From: Aurantiacibacter luteus
Lineage (GTDB): Bacteria; Pseudomonadota; Alphaproteobacteria; Sphingomonadales; Sphingomonadaceae
NCBI RefSeq assembly: GCF_001010945.1
Contig: NZ_LBHB01000001.1
Location: 1,240,001 to 1,304,000 of the forward strand
DNA: 64,000 nt
Reading direction: 5' to 3'
Below the pieces are notes generated by a model. The model saw nothing but the letters and a program-made list of their open reading frames with translations, was not told where the DNA came from and did not search any database. Below are positions 34,152 to 43,236 of this stretch, one piece after another. A program made the position numbers and the translations under genes. Numbering within the stretch: position 1 is the stretch's first letter; the number at the start of each line of letters is the position of its first letter.

Positions 34152-36204
34152 CGGTCGCCTCCATCCGGGCATGGCGCCGGGTGTGCCACAGCAATCCCTC
34201 GAGCACCCCGCCCGCATGGGCGCGCCGCGCGCGGTAGACGTGATCGAGGCTCGCCACCTCGGCGAGGTCCTCGTCGTAATTGGCGACTACCACGGCGCCG
34301 GGGCAGGCGGTGAGCATGTCGGCATCGTTGCCGCTGTCGCCGGCTGCGATCACGCGCTCGCACGGCAGGCCCAGCACCTGGGAGACGTGGTGCATGGCAT
34401 TGCCCTTGCCCGCGTTCACCGGCAGCACGTCGAGGAACCGCGAGTGGCTGAAAACCACCCGGGCCCTGACGCCCGCCGCCCGAAGGCCTGCCTCGACGAG
34501 GGGCGCGGCTTCGGGCCCTTCGACGAAATAGCTGCGCTTGAAGGCGCGCTGTTCGATGGTGGCCTGGGGGACGAGGCCGGGAATGCCTGCCAGTGCCTGC
34601 TCGATAGCGGCGGTGTCCCACCCCTCGGCAATCCTGGTGGCAAAAGCGACGTCGGGCACGAAGTCGTCGCCGTCGCGCCAGTAGATTTCCGTGCCGACGG
34701 AGGAGACGACGACGTCCGGCTCGGGCAGGCCCCATTCGAGCAGCAGGCGCCGCGCCTCTACCAGCGACCGCCCGGTAGCGACGCCGAAGCGGGTGGTGGC
34801 GTAATGGCGCGACAGGTATCGCGCCAGACGGTTCGCGCCCGCCGGGCAACCGGTCAGCGTGTTGTCGATGTCGCTCAGCAGCAGCCGCTCCGGCGAGCGG
34901 GCGCGCCAGTCGGGGCGGGGATGGATCAGCCGCTGGGCGAGCGTCATGAATCCCTCGGCATAACTGTCCCAGTTCATCGCGCGCACGTTGCGCAGAGCAT
35001 TTGTCGAACAGGCCTGCCAGCGGTCGCGCCGGGTAACGAGCTCCGCGGCCGCCGCGCCGATTTCGGCCGGGGAGCGCGGATCGACGAGCGTGCCGTGCTC
35101 GAGCTCGGCCACGATGTCCTGCGGCCCGCCCTCGCGCGTGGCGACGACCGGCAGCCCGTGCGCCGCCGCCTCTATCAGCGTCAGGCCATAGGGTTCGACC
35201 AGCGCGGGATTGACGAACACGCCGCCCGATCGGCGGGCTAGCGCGTACAGCGCGTCGACATGCGCGCGCGTGTGCGACCTCGGCCAGGCGATCTGGCCGT
35301 GCAGGTCGTGGCGGTCGATCGCATCGACGAGACCCAGCATGACCTCGCGCTGCTCGGCCTCACCGTCCAGCAGTCCGCTGCGCAGGCCCGCCAGCAGCAC
35401 GAGGTTGGTCCGCTCCCGCAAAACTTGGTTGCCGGCATAGGCTTCGACCAGCGTCAGCAGGTTCTTCTTTTGCACCGGGCGCGCGATGCTGAGCACCATG
35501 GGGCGGTCGGGATCGCGAAGGAACGGGGCAATCAGTCCTCGTGCCGAGGCGAGGTCGCTCGCTGACGGCGTCGCCACAGCAATGCCGGGACGCAGGCGAT
35601 TAATGCGCCCCGCCCGCGCCGACGGGTAGGCCATCAGCTGGCGTTCGCACTCGTCACGCGAGGAGGCGATGATGGCGTCGGCGGCGGCGATGGCGCGGTC
35701 TTCCTCCGCCAGCCGCGCGGCCAGCTGGAGACCGTGACCGTCGGCCCTGCACTTGTCGGCGCCCAGCGAATGCGCGGTGTAGATAAAGGGAATTCCGTAC
35801 ACCTCGCGCACCTGCGCGGCCACGTCGGCGGCATCGGCGAAATGCGCGTGGATGATGTCGGGCCGCTGGGCAGGATCGGCGAGATGGTCCAGCAGCGCCG
35901 CCAGAAACCCGGGCCGATCTCGGGCGAGGTCTTCCTTGGCAAGGTAATCCGGATTGCCGCTTTGGATCCGCACTATCCGCAGCCGGGGCGAGATCCACTC
36001 TTCCGCCTGCGCGTGGATGGCGCCGTAGGCAGAATGCTCGAACCGCCGGGTAACGATGTCGACCCGGGCCACGTTGGGATTGCGCGACAGCGTGTCGGCC
36101 GCGCCGAGCACGTAAGTGATGTGCCCGCCGGTATCCTCGGTGATGCCATAGGCGACGGGCGGGGCACGAAGGCATCCGCCCAGCGCAATGGTCATGATTT
36201 TCAC
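34138..36204 (-). CDS. Sucrose-phosphate synthase-like GT4 fused to a HAD sucrose-phosphatase-like domain
   Basis: A 688-aa bifunctional-looking protein. Residues 1-430 are a GT4 domain of the sucrose-phosphate-synthase type (DTGGHITYVLGAADTL, AHSLGADK, SIARPVQKKNLLTLVEAY; E-x7-E in VEPYGLTLIEAAAHG, 337-345). Residues about 440-675 are a HAD-IIB phosphatase (LSDIDNTLTG with nucleophile Asp445, VATGRSL, AGDSGNDADML). Such fusions make and dephosphorylate sucrose 6-phosphate from UDP-glucose and fructose 6-phosphate. Its linkage to other glycosyltransferases leaves open a related glycoside instead of free sucrose. It is first gene of the operon. Confidence 0.85.
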   Translation of the reverse strand: MKIMTIALGGCLRAPPVAYGITEDTGGHITYVLGAADTLSRNPNVARVDIVTRRFEHSAYGAIHAQAEEWISPRLRIVRIQSGNPDYLAKEDLARDRPGFLAALLDHLADPAQRPDIIHAHFADAADVAAQVREVYGIPFIYTAHSLGADKCRADGHGLQLAARLAEEDRAIAAADAIIASSRDECERQLMAYPSARAGRINRLRPGIAVATPSASDLASARGLIAPFLRDPDRPMVLSIARPVQKKNLLTLVEAYAGNQVLRERTNLVLLAGLRSGLLDGEAEQREVMLGLVDAIDRHDLHGQIAWPRSHTRAHVDALYALARRSGGVFVNPALVEPYGLTLIEAAAHGLPVVATREGGPQDIVAELEHGTLVDPRSPAEIGAAAAELVTRRDRWQACSTNALRNVRAMNWDSYAEGFMTLAQRLIHPRPDWRARSPERLLLSDIDNTLTGCPAGANRLARYLSRHYATTRFGVATGRSLVEARRLLLEWGLPEPDVVVSSVGTEIYWRDGDDFVPDVAFATRIAEGWDTAAIEQALAGIPGLVPQATIEQRAFKRSYFVEGPEAAPLVEAGLRAAGVRARVVFSHSRFLDVLPVNAGKGNAMHHVSQVLGLPCERVIAAGDSGNDADMLTACPGAVVVANYDEDLAEVASLDHVYRARRAHAGGVLEGLLWHTRRHARMEATDVAA

Positions 36205-36393
36205 GTGCAGGTTCCTCGCTGGTTCAGCGATGTAACCTGTCGCTAACCGTATCGTTCCGCACGCAATGCACTTGCCCTGGAATCAATTTTTGAGCTGGCT
36301 GCCGGTAGCATCCGCACGCTCGGCGCGTCGCACAGGATAATTCTGGCCAATAGGCCCCTCACGCGGTGCCAGAAAGACGGACTTTGTGCCGCG

Positions 36394-36489
36394 TCATCGG
36401 GCTTGGTGTACGCAGTTGAGTTCGATCGGACGGACCGCGAAGAGAATCAGCACGCCGATCATGATGCCGAGCGATGACACAGTGTGCAT
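36394..36489 (-). CDS. Candidate small membrane protein, 31 aa
   Basis: ATG 36489 is preceded by AAGGA at a good distance (TAAGGATACCG before ATG). The product has one hydrophobic helix (LGIMIGVLILFAV, residues 7-19) and a short polar C-terminus with one Cys, then TGA at 36394. This fits a single-pass small inner-membrane protein with its N-terminus outside. No family is recognised, and the length is near the limit of what can occur by chance. The ribosome site is the main support. Confidence 0.35.
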   Translation of the reverse strand: MHTVSSLGIMIGVLILFAVRPIELNCVHQAR

Positions 36490-36864
36490 CGGTATCCTTA
36501 ACGACGCGTCGCGATGGATCGGCGCGCAGGCGTTTGGAATAAGGCCGAGGGCGTAGCGGAAAGTTCAAGCTGTAAGGGTCATCCAATGTTCGCCTAGAAG
36601 CGACCACGGTTGATTGTTAGTTGAATGTCAGCTTACCCCACCATCTTCCGAAAGCCCACCGGAGGAATATAACATACAAGCCGCTATATTTGCCATGCAC
36701 GCCGGTTCAGTAAGCGTCGCTTCTTATTCAGCTGCCAGCGTGTTTCGTGAGCATCAAGCTTCGATCCGACTGGCCGGTAGAGCCCCTTAATTAGATTATT
36801 CGTCACGAAAGTCGGCGTGCGCCATAGGGCAAACCGTCGCCAACGGGTCGCAAAAGCGAATAGG

Positions 36865-36884
36865 CAAAATTTCGCAGAATTTTG
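36865..36884. repeat. AT-rich inverted repeat
   Basis: CAAAATT (36865-36871) and AATTTTG (36878-36884) are perfect inverted repeats separated by six bases. They could be a hairpin, a protein-binding site or an integrase arm/core-type sequence near the tRNA remnant 50 bp away. There is no T-run to make a terminator. Confidence 0.4.
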
Positions 36885-36935
36885 TGTGTTCCGGGCTTTC
36901 GCGATGGTTTGCCAGCGATCACCGAGGTAAGATTC

Positions 36936-36958
36936 TGGCGGAGAGGGTGGGATTCGAA
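36936..36958 (-). other. tRNA-Ser 3'-end remnant, candidate attachment-site scar
   Basis: Read on the minus strand (36958 to 36936) the 23 bases begin TTCGAATC, the T-loop, then CCACC of the T-stem and CCTCTCCGCCA. That matches the acceptor 3' strand, discriminator G and CCA of an alphaproteobacterial tRNA-Ser. The sequence before the T-loop is not tRNA, so only the 3' end is present. Tyrosine-recombinase islands leave such copies of the tRNA 3' end at their distal edge. By polarity, an intact minus-strand tRNA-Ser would be expected to the right, outside the window. Confidence 0.65.
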
Positions 36959-37161
36959 AGATGACCTCAAGCTTTTGAAATATTTGTGGCTCTCCACTCT
37001 GCGTAATAATTTTACCCCTATTCCTACCCCTAAAATTGAAGGCACCTGCTGTACGACGTCAAAGCGAGGCCACGACCTCTCTTGTGATACCAACCTTGCG
37101 TTTGCCGTGACGCTCCGCCCTAGGATCCTTCGTTGACCTTACCATCCCACGCCTTTAGATA

Positions 37162-37172
37162 AAGTCAGACAA
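37162..37172. promoter_or_regulatory. Palindromic GntR-type operator in front of the GH42 operon
   Basis: AAGTCAGACAA matches nine of eleven positions of the consensus TTGTCNGACAA. It lies 19 bases before the GTG start of the GH42 gene, just upstream of its ribosome site (GGGAGG). The position suggests repression. Same motif family as at 46309, 46395, 52790, 54364, 59056 and 63451. Confidence 0.65.
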
Positions 37173-37191
37173 TTATGTTGGGAGGTTCAAA

Positions 37192-39291
37192 GTGCCATCG
37201 GGATTCGCAAAGATAGTCGCGCGGTTTGGTCTTCCGATGGCGGTCGCTGGCGTTGTGATGAGCGGCCCTGTCGCTGCACAGGATGGAAGCCGTCTGCCAG
37301 ACACGATCCTTTACGGTGTCGCCTATTATGACGAGTACACCCCCGTCGATCGCATCGACGAGGACTTTCGCCTCATGCGCGAGGCGAACATTTCTGTTGT
37401 CCGTATCGCTGAATCGACTTGGGGCACTCTCGAGCCGCAGCCCGGCGTCTTCGATTTCACCCATGTCGATCGCATGCTGGCCGCGGCGCAGGCCAACGGT
37501 ATCTCGGTTATCGTCGGCACGCCCACCTATGCCATCCCCACTTGGCTTGCGCGCGAACATCCCGACGTGCTCGTCACGCGTCCGGAGGGGCAGGCGCGCT
37601 TCGGCTATCGCCAGAACATGGACATCACCAACCCGCATTACCGCGAGGCGGCCGAACGTGTGATCCGCGCGCTCATTGCCCACGTGGCCGATCATCCCAG
37701 CGTTATCGGCTATCAGGTCGACAATGAGACCAAGGCCTACAACACTGCCGGGCCCAACGTGCAAGCAGCCTTCGTCGCGGCGATGCGCGAGCGTTTTACG
37801 CTCGACGAGTTGAACGATGCTTGGGGGCTGAACTACTGGAGCAACCGCATCAACAGCTGGGAGGATTTCCCCTCCACCACCGGCACGATGAATGCCAGCG
37901 TCGGCAATGCCTTTGCCGCGTTCCAGCGCGATCTGGTGACCGAATTCCTCGCCTGGCAAGCCGGCATCGTGCGCGAATATGCCCGCCCGGACCAATTCGT
38001 CACCCAGAACTTCGACCTCGGCTGGCGCGGACATTCCTATGGCGTCCAGCCGGAGGTAAACCACTGGGAGGCGGCCGAGGCGCTTGATGTCGCTGGCGTC
38101 GATATCTACCACCCGACGCAGGACGACCTTACTGGGGCCGAGATCGCCTTCGGCGGAGACCTCACCCGCTCGCTTCGCGACGGGCAGAACTACTTCGTCA
38201 TGGAAACAGAAGCGCAGGGTTTCCCCCAGTGGACGCCCTACCCAGGGCAATTGCGCCTTCAGGCTTTCAGCCACCTCGCCTCGGGCGCCGACATGCTCGC
38301 CTATTGGCACTGGGCGACGACGGCCAATGCCGTGGAAACTTATTGGCGCGGGCTGCTTGCGCAGGATTACCAGCCGAATGAACTTTACGAGGCCGCGCAG
38401 GGTATCGGCGCCGATATCGCGAGGCTCGGACCCGCGCTGCACGGCATGGAAAAACACAACCAGGTGGCGGTCTACGTCAGTAATGCCTCGCTGAGCGCGA
38501 TGGACTGGTTCCGCCTGCCCGGCAATAACGGCTACAACGAGGTGATGCGCCCGTTCTACGACGCGCTCTACCGCCAGAACATCGAGGCCGACATCATCTC
38601 CCCCGACGGCGAGGCGGACCTGTCGCAGTACCGCATGATCGTGGTGCCCGCGCTCTATGCCGCCAGCGACGAGGAGATCGAGCGGCTCAACGCATACGCG
38701 CGCGCCGGCGGGCATCTCGTCTACACCTTCAAGAGCGGCTTCTCCGACGAGAACACGCAGGTCCGATATGCCACGCAGCCCGGCGCGATCGCCGAGGCCG
38801 CGGGGGTCACCTACCAGACCTTCACCGAGCCGCAGGAGGTGTCGCTCGACACGCCGCTCTACGATCTGGAGGGTGAGGCGCTGAACGTGCGCTGGTGGAT
38901 GGAATTCCTCCATCCCACCACGGCCGAAGTGCTTGCCCGCTACAAACACCATTCCTGGCCTGACTATGCCGCGATCACGCGCAACAGTTACGGCGCTGGG
39001 GAGGTCACTTACATCGGTTTCATGCCCAGCGACGCGCTGATCGCCGGCCTCTTGGCCGATACGGCACATAGGGCCGGCGTCACTTGGCACGAGGATGCCG
39101 ACTGGCCATTGATTGTGCGCGAGGGCACGCTGAGAGACGGTAGCCGGGTGCGCTATTTGCTCAACTACTCGCGCGACGCGATTGCCGTCCCGGCAGACCT
39201 TCGCGGCGGAACCAGCCTGCTTTCCCAAGCCGACTTCCAGAACACCGATCTGGCGCCGTGGGGCGTCGCCATCATGCGCATAGAGGACTGA
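37192..39291 (+). CDS. Exported GH42 beta-galactosidase
   Basis: A 699-aa protein starting at GTG 37192 behind a strong GGGAGG ribosome site. A Sec signal peptide (residues about 1-30, cleaved near VAAQ) is followed by a GH42 TIM barrel. The acid/base is in YQVDNETKAYN (Glu179) and the nucleophile in YFVMETEAQGFPQW (Glu338). A trimerisation-type domain and a short C-terminal beta domain complete it. It removes terminal beta-galactose from galactans or arabinogalactan side chains, probably in the periplasm. First gene of the GH42-GH43-GH3 operon. Confidence 0.9.
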   Translation: MPSGFAKIVARFGLPMAVAGVVMSGPVAAQDGSRLPDTILYGVAYYDEYTPVDRIDEDFRLMREANISVVRIAESTWGTLEPQPGVFDFTHVDRMLAAAQANGISVIVGTPTYAIPTWLAREHPDVLVTRPEGQARFGYRQNMDITNPHYREAAERVIRALIAHVADHPSVIGYQVDNETKAYNTAGPNVQAAFVAAMRERFTLDELNDAWGLNYWSNRINSWEDFPSTTGTMNASVGNAFAAFQRDLVTEFLAWQAGIVREYARPDQFVTQNFDLGWRGHSYGVQPEVNHWEAAEALDVAGVDIYHPTQDDLTGAEIAFGGDLTRSLRDGQNYFVMETEAQGFPQWTPYPGQLRLQAFSHLASGADMLAYWHWATTANAVETYWRGLLAQDYQPNELYEAAQGIGADIARLGPALHGMEKHNQVAVYVSNASLSAMDWFRLPGNNGYNEVMRPFYDALYRQNIEADIISPDGEADLSQYRMIVVPALYAASDEEIERLNAYARAGGHLVYTFKSGFSDENTQVRYATQPGAIAEAAGVTYQTFTEPQEVSLDTPLYDLEGEALNVRWWMEFLHPTTAEVLARYKHHSWPDYAAITRNSYGAGEVTYIGFMPSDALIAGLLADTAHRAGVTWHEDADWPLIVREGTLRDGSRVRYLLNYSRDAIAVPADLRGGTSLLSQADFQNTDLAPWGVAIMRIED

Positions 39292-39293
39292 CC

Positions 39294-40403
39294 ATGCGCG
39301 CGCCGTTTTCCGCCTTGGCTGCGGCGGCACATCTTGCGGGCTGCGCTACCCTCCCCGCCGAGCCCCCAAACGGCGAGCCGCGACTGCAGATCGTGGAGAC
39401 GGTCAGCCCGACGGCAGCCGTGCGGCGCGAAGCGAGTGGCGAGCGCTCGGCCTACCTGATGAGCTATTTCAAGGACGCGACGCATTCGCTCTATTTTGCC
39501 ACGTCGCGGGACGGCTACATCTGGGCCGACATCAATAGCGGCGAACCCATCCTCTCCGGCTACGACATCGCCGACCAGCACGGCATCCGCGATCCGCACA
39601 TCATTCGCGGAGCGGACGGCGCCTTCTATCTGACGATGACCGACCTCCACATCTTCGGCCAGCGCGAGGGTTATCGCGATACCGAATGGGAGCGGCCGGG
39701 CGACCAGTATGGCTGGGGCAACAATCGCAACCTCGTCTTCATGAAATCCTACGACCTCGTACATTGGACCCATGCGCTGGTTCCCGTGTCGGAACTGTTC
39801 CCGCGCTACGCCAACGCCGGCAACATGTGGGCGCCGCAGAGCATCATGGACCCGGACAACGGACGGATGATGGTCTACTTCACCACGCGCGATGGGGCGA
39901 GCCCAAACTACATGGTCTCGTCCTACGCCAACGAGGCATTCGATACCCTGGCGACCGAGCCGCAGCAGATCCTCAACTATCCGGATCCCAGCGTAAATAC
40001 GATCGACGCGGACATCACCCGCGTGGGCGATACCTGGCATATGTTCTATGTCGCGCACGACGCGCCCGGGAACATCCGCGAGGCTCACTCGCAGTCGATC
40101 AACTCGGGCTACGTCACGGATCGCCAGAAGGTCGATCCGGAGGAGCGCGCCGCCGAGGCGCCAAATCTCTGGCGACGGTACGGCACCGACACCTACGTGC
40201 TGATGTACGACGTATTCGGCGTGGATCCGCACAACATGGGCTTTGCTGAAACCACCGACTTCGAGCACTTCACCAACCTCGGCCGCTTCAACGAGCCCGG
40301 ATCGCCGATGCGGACGACCAACTTTTCCTCTCCCAAGCACGGATCGGTCATGCCCATCACCCTCGCCGAGGCCGAGCGCGTCGAGCGCTGGTTCGCACGC
40401 TGA
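39294..40403 (+). CDS. GH43-family glycosidase, lipoprotein
   Basis: A 369-aa lipoprotein whose lipobox HLAGC puts the anchored Cys at residue 17. It is a five-bladed propeller of the GH43/62 clan with the conserved Asp of the first blade in QHGIRDPHIIRG, NMWAPQSIMDPDNGRMMVYF in the middle, and NTIDADITRVGDTWHMFYV further on. GH43 enzymes are alpha-L-arabinofuranosidases, beta-xylosidases or exo-beta-1,3-galactanases; the galactose/arabinose context favours the first or third. It starts two bases after the GH42 stop. Confidence 0.8.
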   Translation: MRAPFSALAAAAHLAGCATLPAEPPNGEPRLQIVETVSPTAAVRREASGERSAYLMSYFKDATHSLYFATSRDGYIWADINSGEPILSGYDIADQHGIRDPHIIRGADGAFYLTMTDLHIFGQREGYRDTEWERPGDQYGWGNNRNLVFMKSYDLVHWTHALVPVSELFPRYANAGNMWAPQSIMDPDNGRMMVYFTTRDGASPNYMVSSYANEAFDTLATEPQQILNYPDPSVNTIDADITRVGDTWHMFYVAHDAPGNIREAHSQSINSGYVTDRQKVDPEERAAEAPNLWRRYGTDTYVLMYDVFGVDPHNMGFAETTDFEHFTNLGRFNEPGSPMRTTNFSSPKHGSVMPITLAEAERVERWFAR

Positions 40404-40417
40404 AGCCGGAACCTGCC

Positions 40418-43048
40418 ATGACCCGATCCCCGTTCCGAGCCGCCCTACTCGCCACTGCCATGCTGGTTCCTGTTGCGGCGCACGCGCAGGTCTATGCCGA
40501 TCCGGATGCGTCCATCGAGGAACGTGCCGCGGACTACGTCGCGCGCATGACGCTCGAGGAAAAGGCGCGGCAGATGCAAAACAGCGCACCCGCCATCCCC
40601 CGGCTCGACCTGCCGGCCTACGACTGGTGGAACGAGGGCCTGCACGGCCTCGCACGCGCCGGCGAGGCGACGGTATTTCCGCAGGCGATCGGCATGGCCG
40701 CGACCTGGGACCGCGAGCTGCTCCATGCCGAGGGGCGCGTCATCGGTACCGAGGCGCGCGCACGCTACAATCAGGCTCAGCGCGAGGGCAACACGGACCG
40801 GTACTTCGGTCTCACCATCTGGTCACCCAACATCAACATCTTCCGCGATCCGCGCTGGGGGCGCGGGCAGGAGACGCTGGGCGAAGACCCGTATCTCACC
40901 GGCGTGCTCGCGACGGCATTCGTACAAGGAATGCAGGGAGACGATCCCGATTACCGCCTCGCCATCGCCACACCCAAGCATTTCGCGGTCCACTCCGGCC
41001 CGGAACCGCTGCGCCACGAATTCGACGTCGATGTCGATCCGCAGGATCTCGCCGAGACCTATCTTCCCGCCTTCCGCCGCACCATGATCGAGGGCGACGC
41101 GGACTCACTGATGTGCGCCTACAACGCGGTCGATGGCGTTCCGGCCTGCGGCAGCAGTTTCCTGATGCAGGACATTCTGCGGGATGCCTGGGGATTCGAC
41201 GGTTTCGTCACCTCCGACTGCGGCGCGATCGAGGATTTCGTCAGCGGCCATCGCACCCACGAAGATCACGCCGCCGCGTCCGCCGCCTCGATCATCGCCG
41301 GCACTGATACCGGCTGCAACTTCCGCAACGAGTACTGGGCCATACCCGAGGCGGTCGAGCGCGGCCTGATCAGCGAAGAGCGTGTCGACGTGGCGATGCG
41401 GCGACTGATGGAAGCCCGATTGCGACTGGGGATGCTCGATCCGGCTGAGCGCGTGCCTTACGCTCAGATACCGATCACCGAGAACCACAGCGCTGCTCAT
41501 GCCGAGGTGGCGCTTCGGGCGGCGCGAGAATCCATCGTGCTGCTGGCAAACGACGGCATCCTGCCTCTGGCCGCCGACGGCAGGCGCTTGCTGGTAGTCG
41601 GTCCGGCCGCCGTTTCGCGCGAGGCGCTGAACGGCAATTACAAGGGTACGCCCGTCGGCCAGGCCCTCCCGCTCGATGGCATCATCGCAGCCTTCGGAGC
41701 CGGGAACGTCAGCTTCGCGCAGGGCTCGCCGTTCGTTGAGGAAGTTGGCCTGACAGTGCCACGCACCGTGTTCGGGCCCGCGGGCGTGCAGGCACGCTTC
41801 TGGAACGGTAACGGCTTTGCCGGCCCCGTGACCGCCACGACCACGCAGGCAGAGATCGACAACGACTGGAACGGCGTTGCGCCTGCACCCGGCGTCCAGC
41901 GCGAAGCCTTCAGCGCAGAGTTCACCGGCACGATCACCGTTCCCGCAGACGGCGAATACGTGTTCGCCGTCGGCGACCGGAAATGCGATTTTTCCGACGA
42001 TCACCAGAGCTACATACTCGCCATTGAAGGCTTCGAGACGCGGCGAGCCTGGGCGAGCTGCGGACAGGGCGTGCCGCTCTCGACAGAGCCGGTTTTCATG
42101 CGCGCTGGCGAGGCACACGCTTTCAGCCTTGCCTTTACCCATCGCTCGCCACGCTTGGGTGCCGGGCTGACGCTGACCTGGCGCCCACCGGCTGCCGCCC
42201 TGCTCGCCGAAGCGCGCGACGCCGCGCGCGATGCCGACGTGATCGTCGCGCTCGTCGGCCTGACCGCCGGGCTCGAGGGCGAGGAGATGCGTGTCGACGC
42301 CGAGGGCTTTCAGGGTGGCGACCGCTCCGACATCGCCCTCCCTGCCGTGCAGCGCGAGCTGCTCGAGGCGATGGAGGCCAGCGGCAAGCCGCTCATCATC
42401 GTCGGCCTGACCGGCTCGGCCGTCGCCTACGGGCAGGCGGGTGAGGATGCCGCCGCCTTGCTCCACGCATGGTATGGCGGCGAGGCGGGCGGACAGGCGA
42501 TCGGCGAGGTGCTGGCAGGCACCGTCAACCCCTCAGGTCGCCTCCCGGTCACCTTTTACCGTGGCCTCGACGACCTGCCGGCTTTCGACGACTACGCCAT
42601 GGATGGCCGCACCTATCGCTACTACACGGGGGCGCCGGAATTCGCGTTCGGCCATGGCCTTAGCTACACCAGCTTCGCCTATTCCAACCTTGTGCTCCCT
42701 AGCGAGACCAGGGCGGGCGAGCGCATGGATGTGTCGGTCGCGGTGACCAACACCGGCGCGCGCGCCGGCGACGAGGTCGTGCAGCTCTATCTCGAGCCGC
42801 TCGATCGGCCCGATCTCCCGCGTCGCTCGCTCAAGGGTTTTGCGCGCTTAGCGCTCGAGCCCGGAGAAAGCGGCATAGTCGGCTTTTCCCTCGTTCCGCG
42901 CGACTTGGCTTTTGCCGATGCCGCGGGCGCGATGCGTGTTCAGCCAGGACGGTATCGCCTGTGGGTTGGCGGTGGACAGGACGGCACCAGCGCACCCGGC
43001 TTGGCGGGCACGTTCACCATCACGGGTGAAGCTTCGCTACCCCGCTGA
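40418..43048 (+). CDS. Exported GH3 glycosidase with PA14 insertion
   Basis: An 876-aa protein with a signal peptide ending at AHAQ. The GH3 N-terminal barrel (about 30-330) includes LGEDPYLTG, TPKHFAVHSG and the nucleophile Asp267 in GFVTSDCGA. The GH3 C-terminal sandwich begins near residue 355 and is interrupted by a PA14 carbohydrate-binding-type domain (about 445-590, VQARFWNGNGF, GEYVFAVGDRKC). A fibronectin-III-like end follows. Relatives are beta-xylosidases, alpha-L-arabinofuranosidases or beta-glucosidases; WWNEGLHG near residue 70 is common in the xylosidase/arabinosidase group. Last gene of the plus-strand operon. Confidence 0.88.
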   Translation: MTRSPFRAALLATAMLVPVAAHAQVYADPDASIEERAADYVARMTLEEKARQMQNSAPAIPRLDLPAYDWWNEGLHGLARAGEATVFPQAIGMAATWDRELLHAEGRVIGTEARARYNQAQREGNTDRYFGLTIWSPNINIFRDPRWGRGQETLGEDPYLTGVLATAFVQGMQGDDPDYRLAIATPKHFAVHSGPEPLRHEFDVDVDPQDLAETYLPAFRRTMIEGDADSLMCAYNAVDGVPACGSSFLMQDILRDAWGFDGFVTSDCGAIEDFVSGHRTHEDHAAASAASIIAGTDTGCNFRNEYWAIPEAVERGLISEERVDVAMRRLMEARLRLGMLDPAERVPYAQIPITENHSAAHAEVALRAARESIVLLANDGILPLAADGRRLLVVGPAAVSREALNGNYKGTPVGQALPLDGIIAAFGAGNVSFAQGSPFVEEVGLTVPRTVFGPAGVQARFWNGNGFAGPVTATTTQAEIDNDWNGVAPAPGVQREAFSAEFTGTITVPADGEYVFAVGDRKCDFSDDHQSYILAIEGFETRRAWASCGQGVPLSTEPVFMRAGEAHAFSLAFTHRSPRLGAGLTLTWRPPAAALLAEARDAARDADVIVALVGLTAGLEGEEMRVDAEGFQGGDRSDIALPAVQRELLEAMEASGKPLIIVGLTGSAVAYGQAGEDAAALLHAWYGGEAGGQAIGEVLAGTVNPSGRLPVTFYRGLDDLPAFDDYAMDGRTYRYYTGAPEFAFGHGLSYTSFAYSNLVLPSETRAGERMDVSVAVTNTGARAGDEVVQLYLEPLDRPDLPRRSLKGFARLALEPGESGIVGFSLVPRDLAFADAAGAMRVQPGRYRLWVGGGQDGTSAPGLAGTFTITGEASLPR

Positions 43049-43150
43049 CCCCGCCCTTCCGGCACCACACATTGCCGGAACATCAGCAGTGCCTCCCCTG
43101 GCATGAGCAAGCATGCGCGCGCATCGGATACAGCCTATTGCTCTAGGCAC

Positions 43151-43188
43151 AAAAAAACCCGGCCGGTTTCTGGAGAAACCGACCGGGT
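43151..43188 (-). terminator. Rho-independent terminator of the TonB receptor gene
   Basis: On the minus strand the hairpin CCCGG-mismatch-CGGTTTC / GAAACCG-mismatch-CCGGG with a four-base loop (43158-43187) is followed by seven Ts (43157-43151). It lies 49 bases past the receptor's stop at 43237. On the plus strand there is no T-run, so it acts mainly leftward, although the stem may also slow read-through from the GH3 operon. Confidence 0.85.
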
Positions 43189-43236
43189 AATTCTAGCGAC
43201 CTTAGGGAGGAGAGATGGCCGCAGTCTGGTGTCGTG

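Larger units (their letters stand above)
36205..37161. other. Gene-poor, AT-richer stretch of about 950 bp at a likely island edge
   Basis: Lower GC than both flanks, with no long coding ORF that looks real. It contains a small membrane-protein ORF (36394-36489), an AT-rich inverted repeat (36865-36884) and a tRNA-Ser 3'-end remnant (36936-36958), all listed separately. No integrase, transposase or intact tRNA is visible. It separates the glycosyltransferase operon from the carbohydrate-utilization locus. Confidence 0.6.

Noticed and set aside
36803-37093. ORF of 96 codons on the minus strand in the gene-poor stretch
   Set aside because: It reads through the tRNA-Ser remnant in the frame that commonly yields spurious ORFs; no ribosome site.
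37165-39330. Open frame of 721 codons on the minus strand
   Set aside because: Antisense to the GH42 gene with its signal peptide and catalytic residues; no recognisable protein features.
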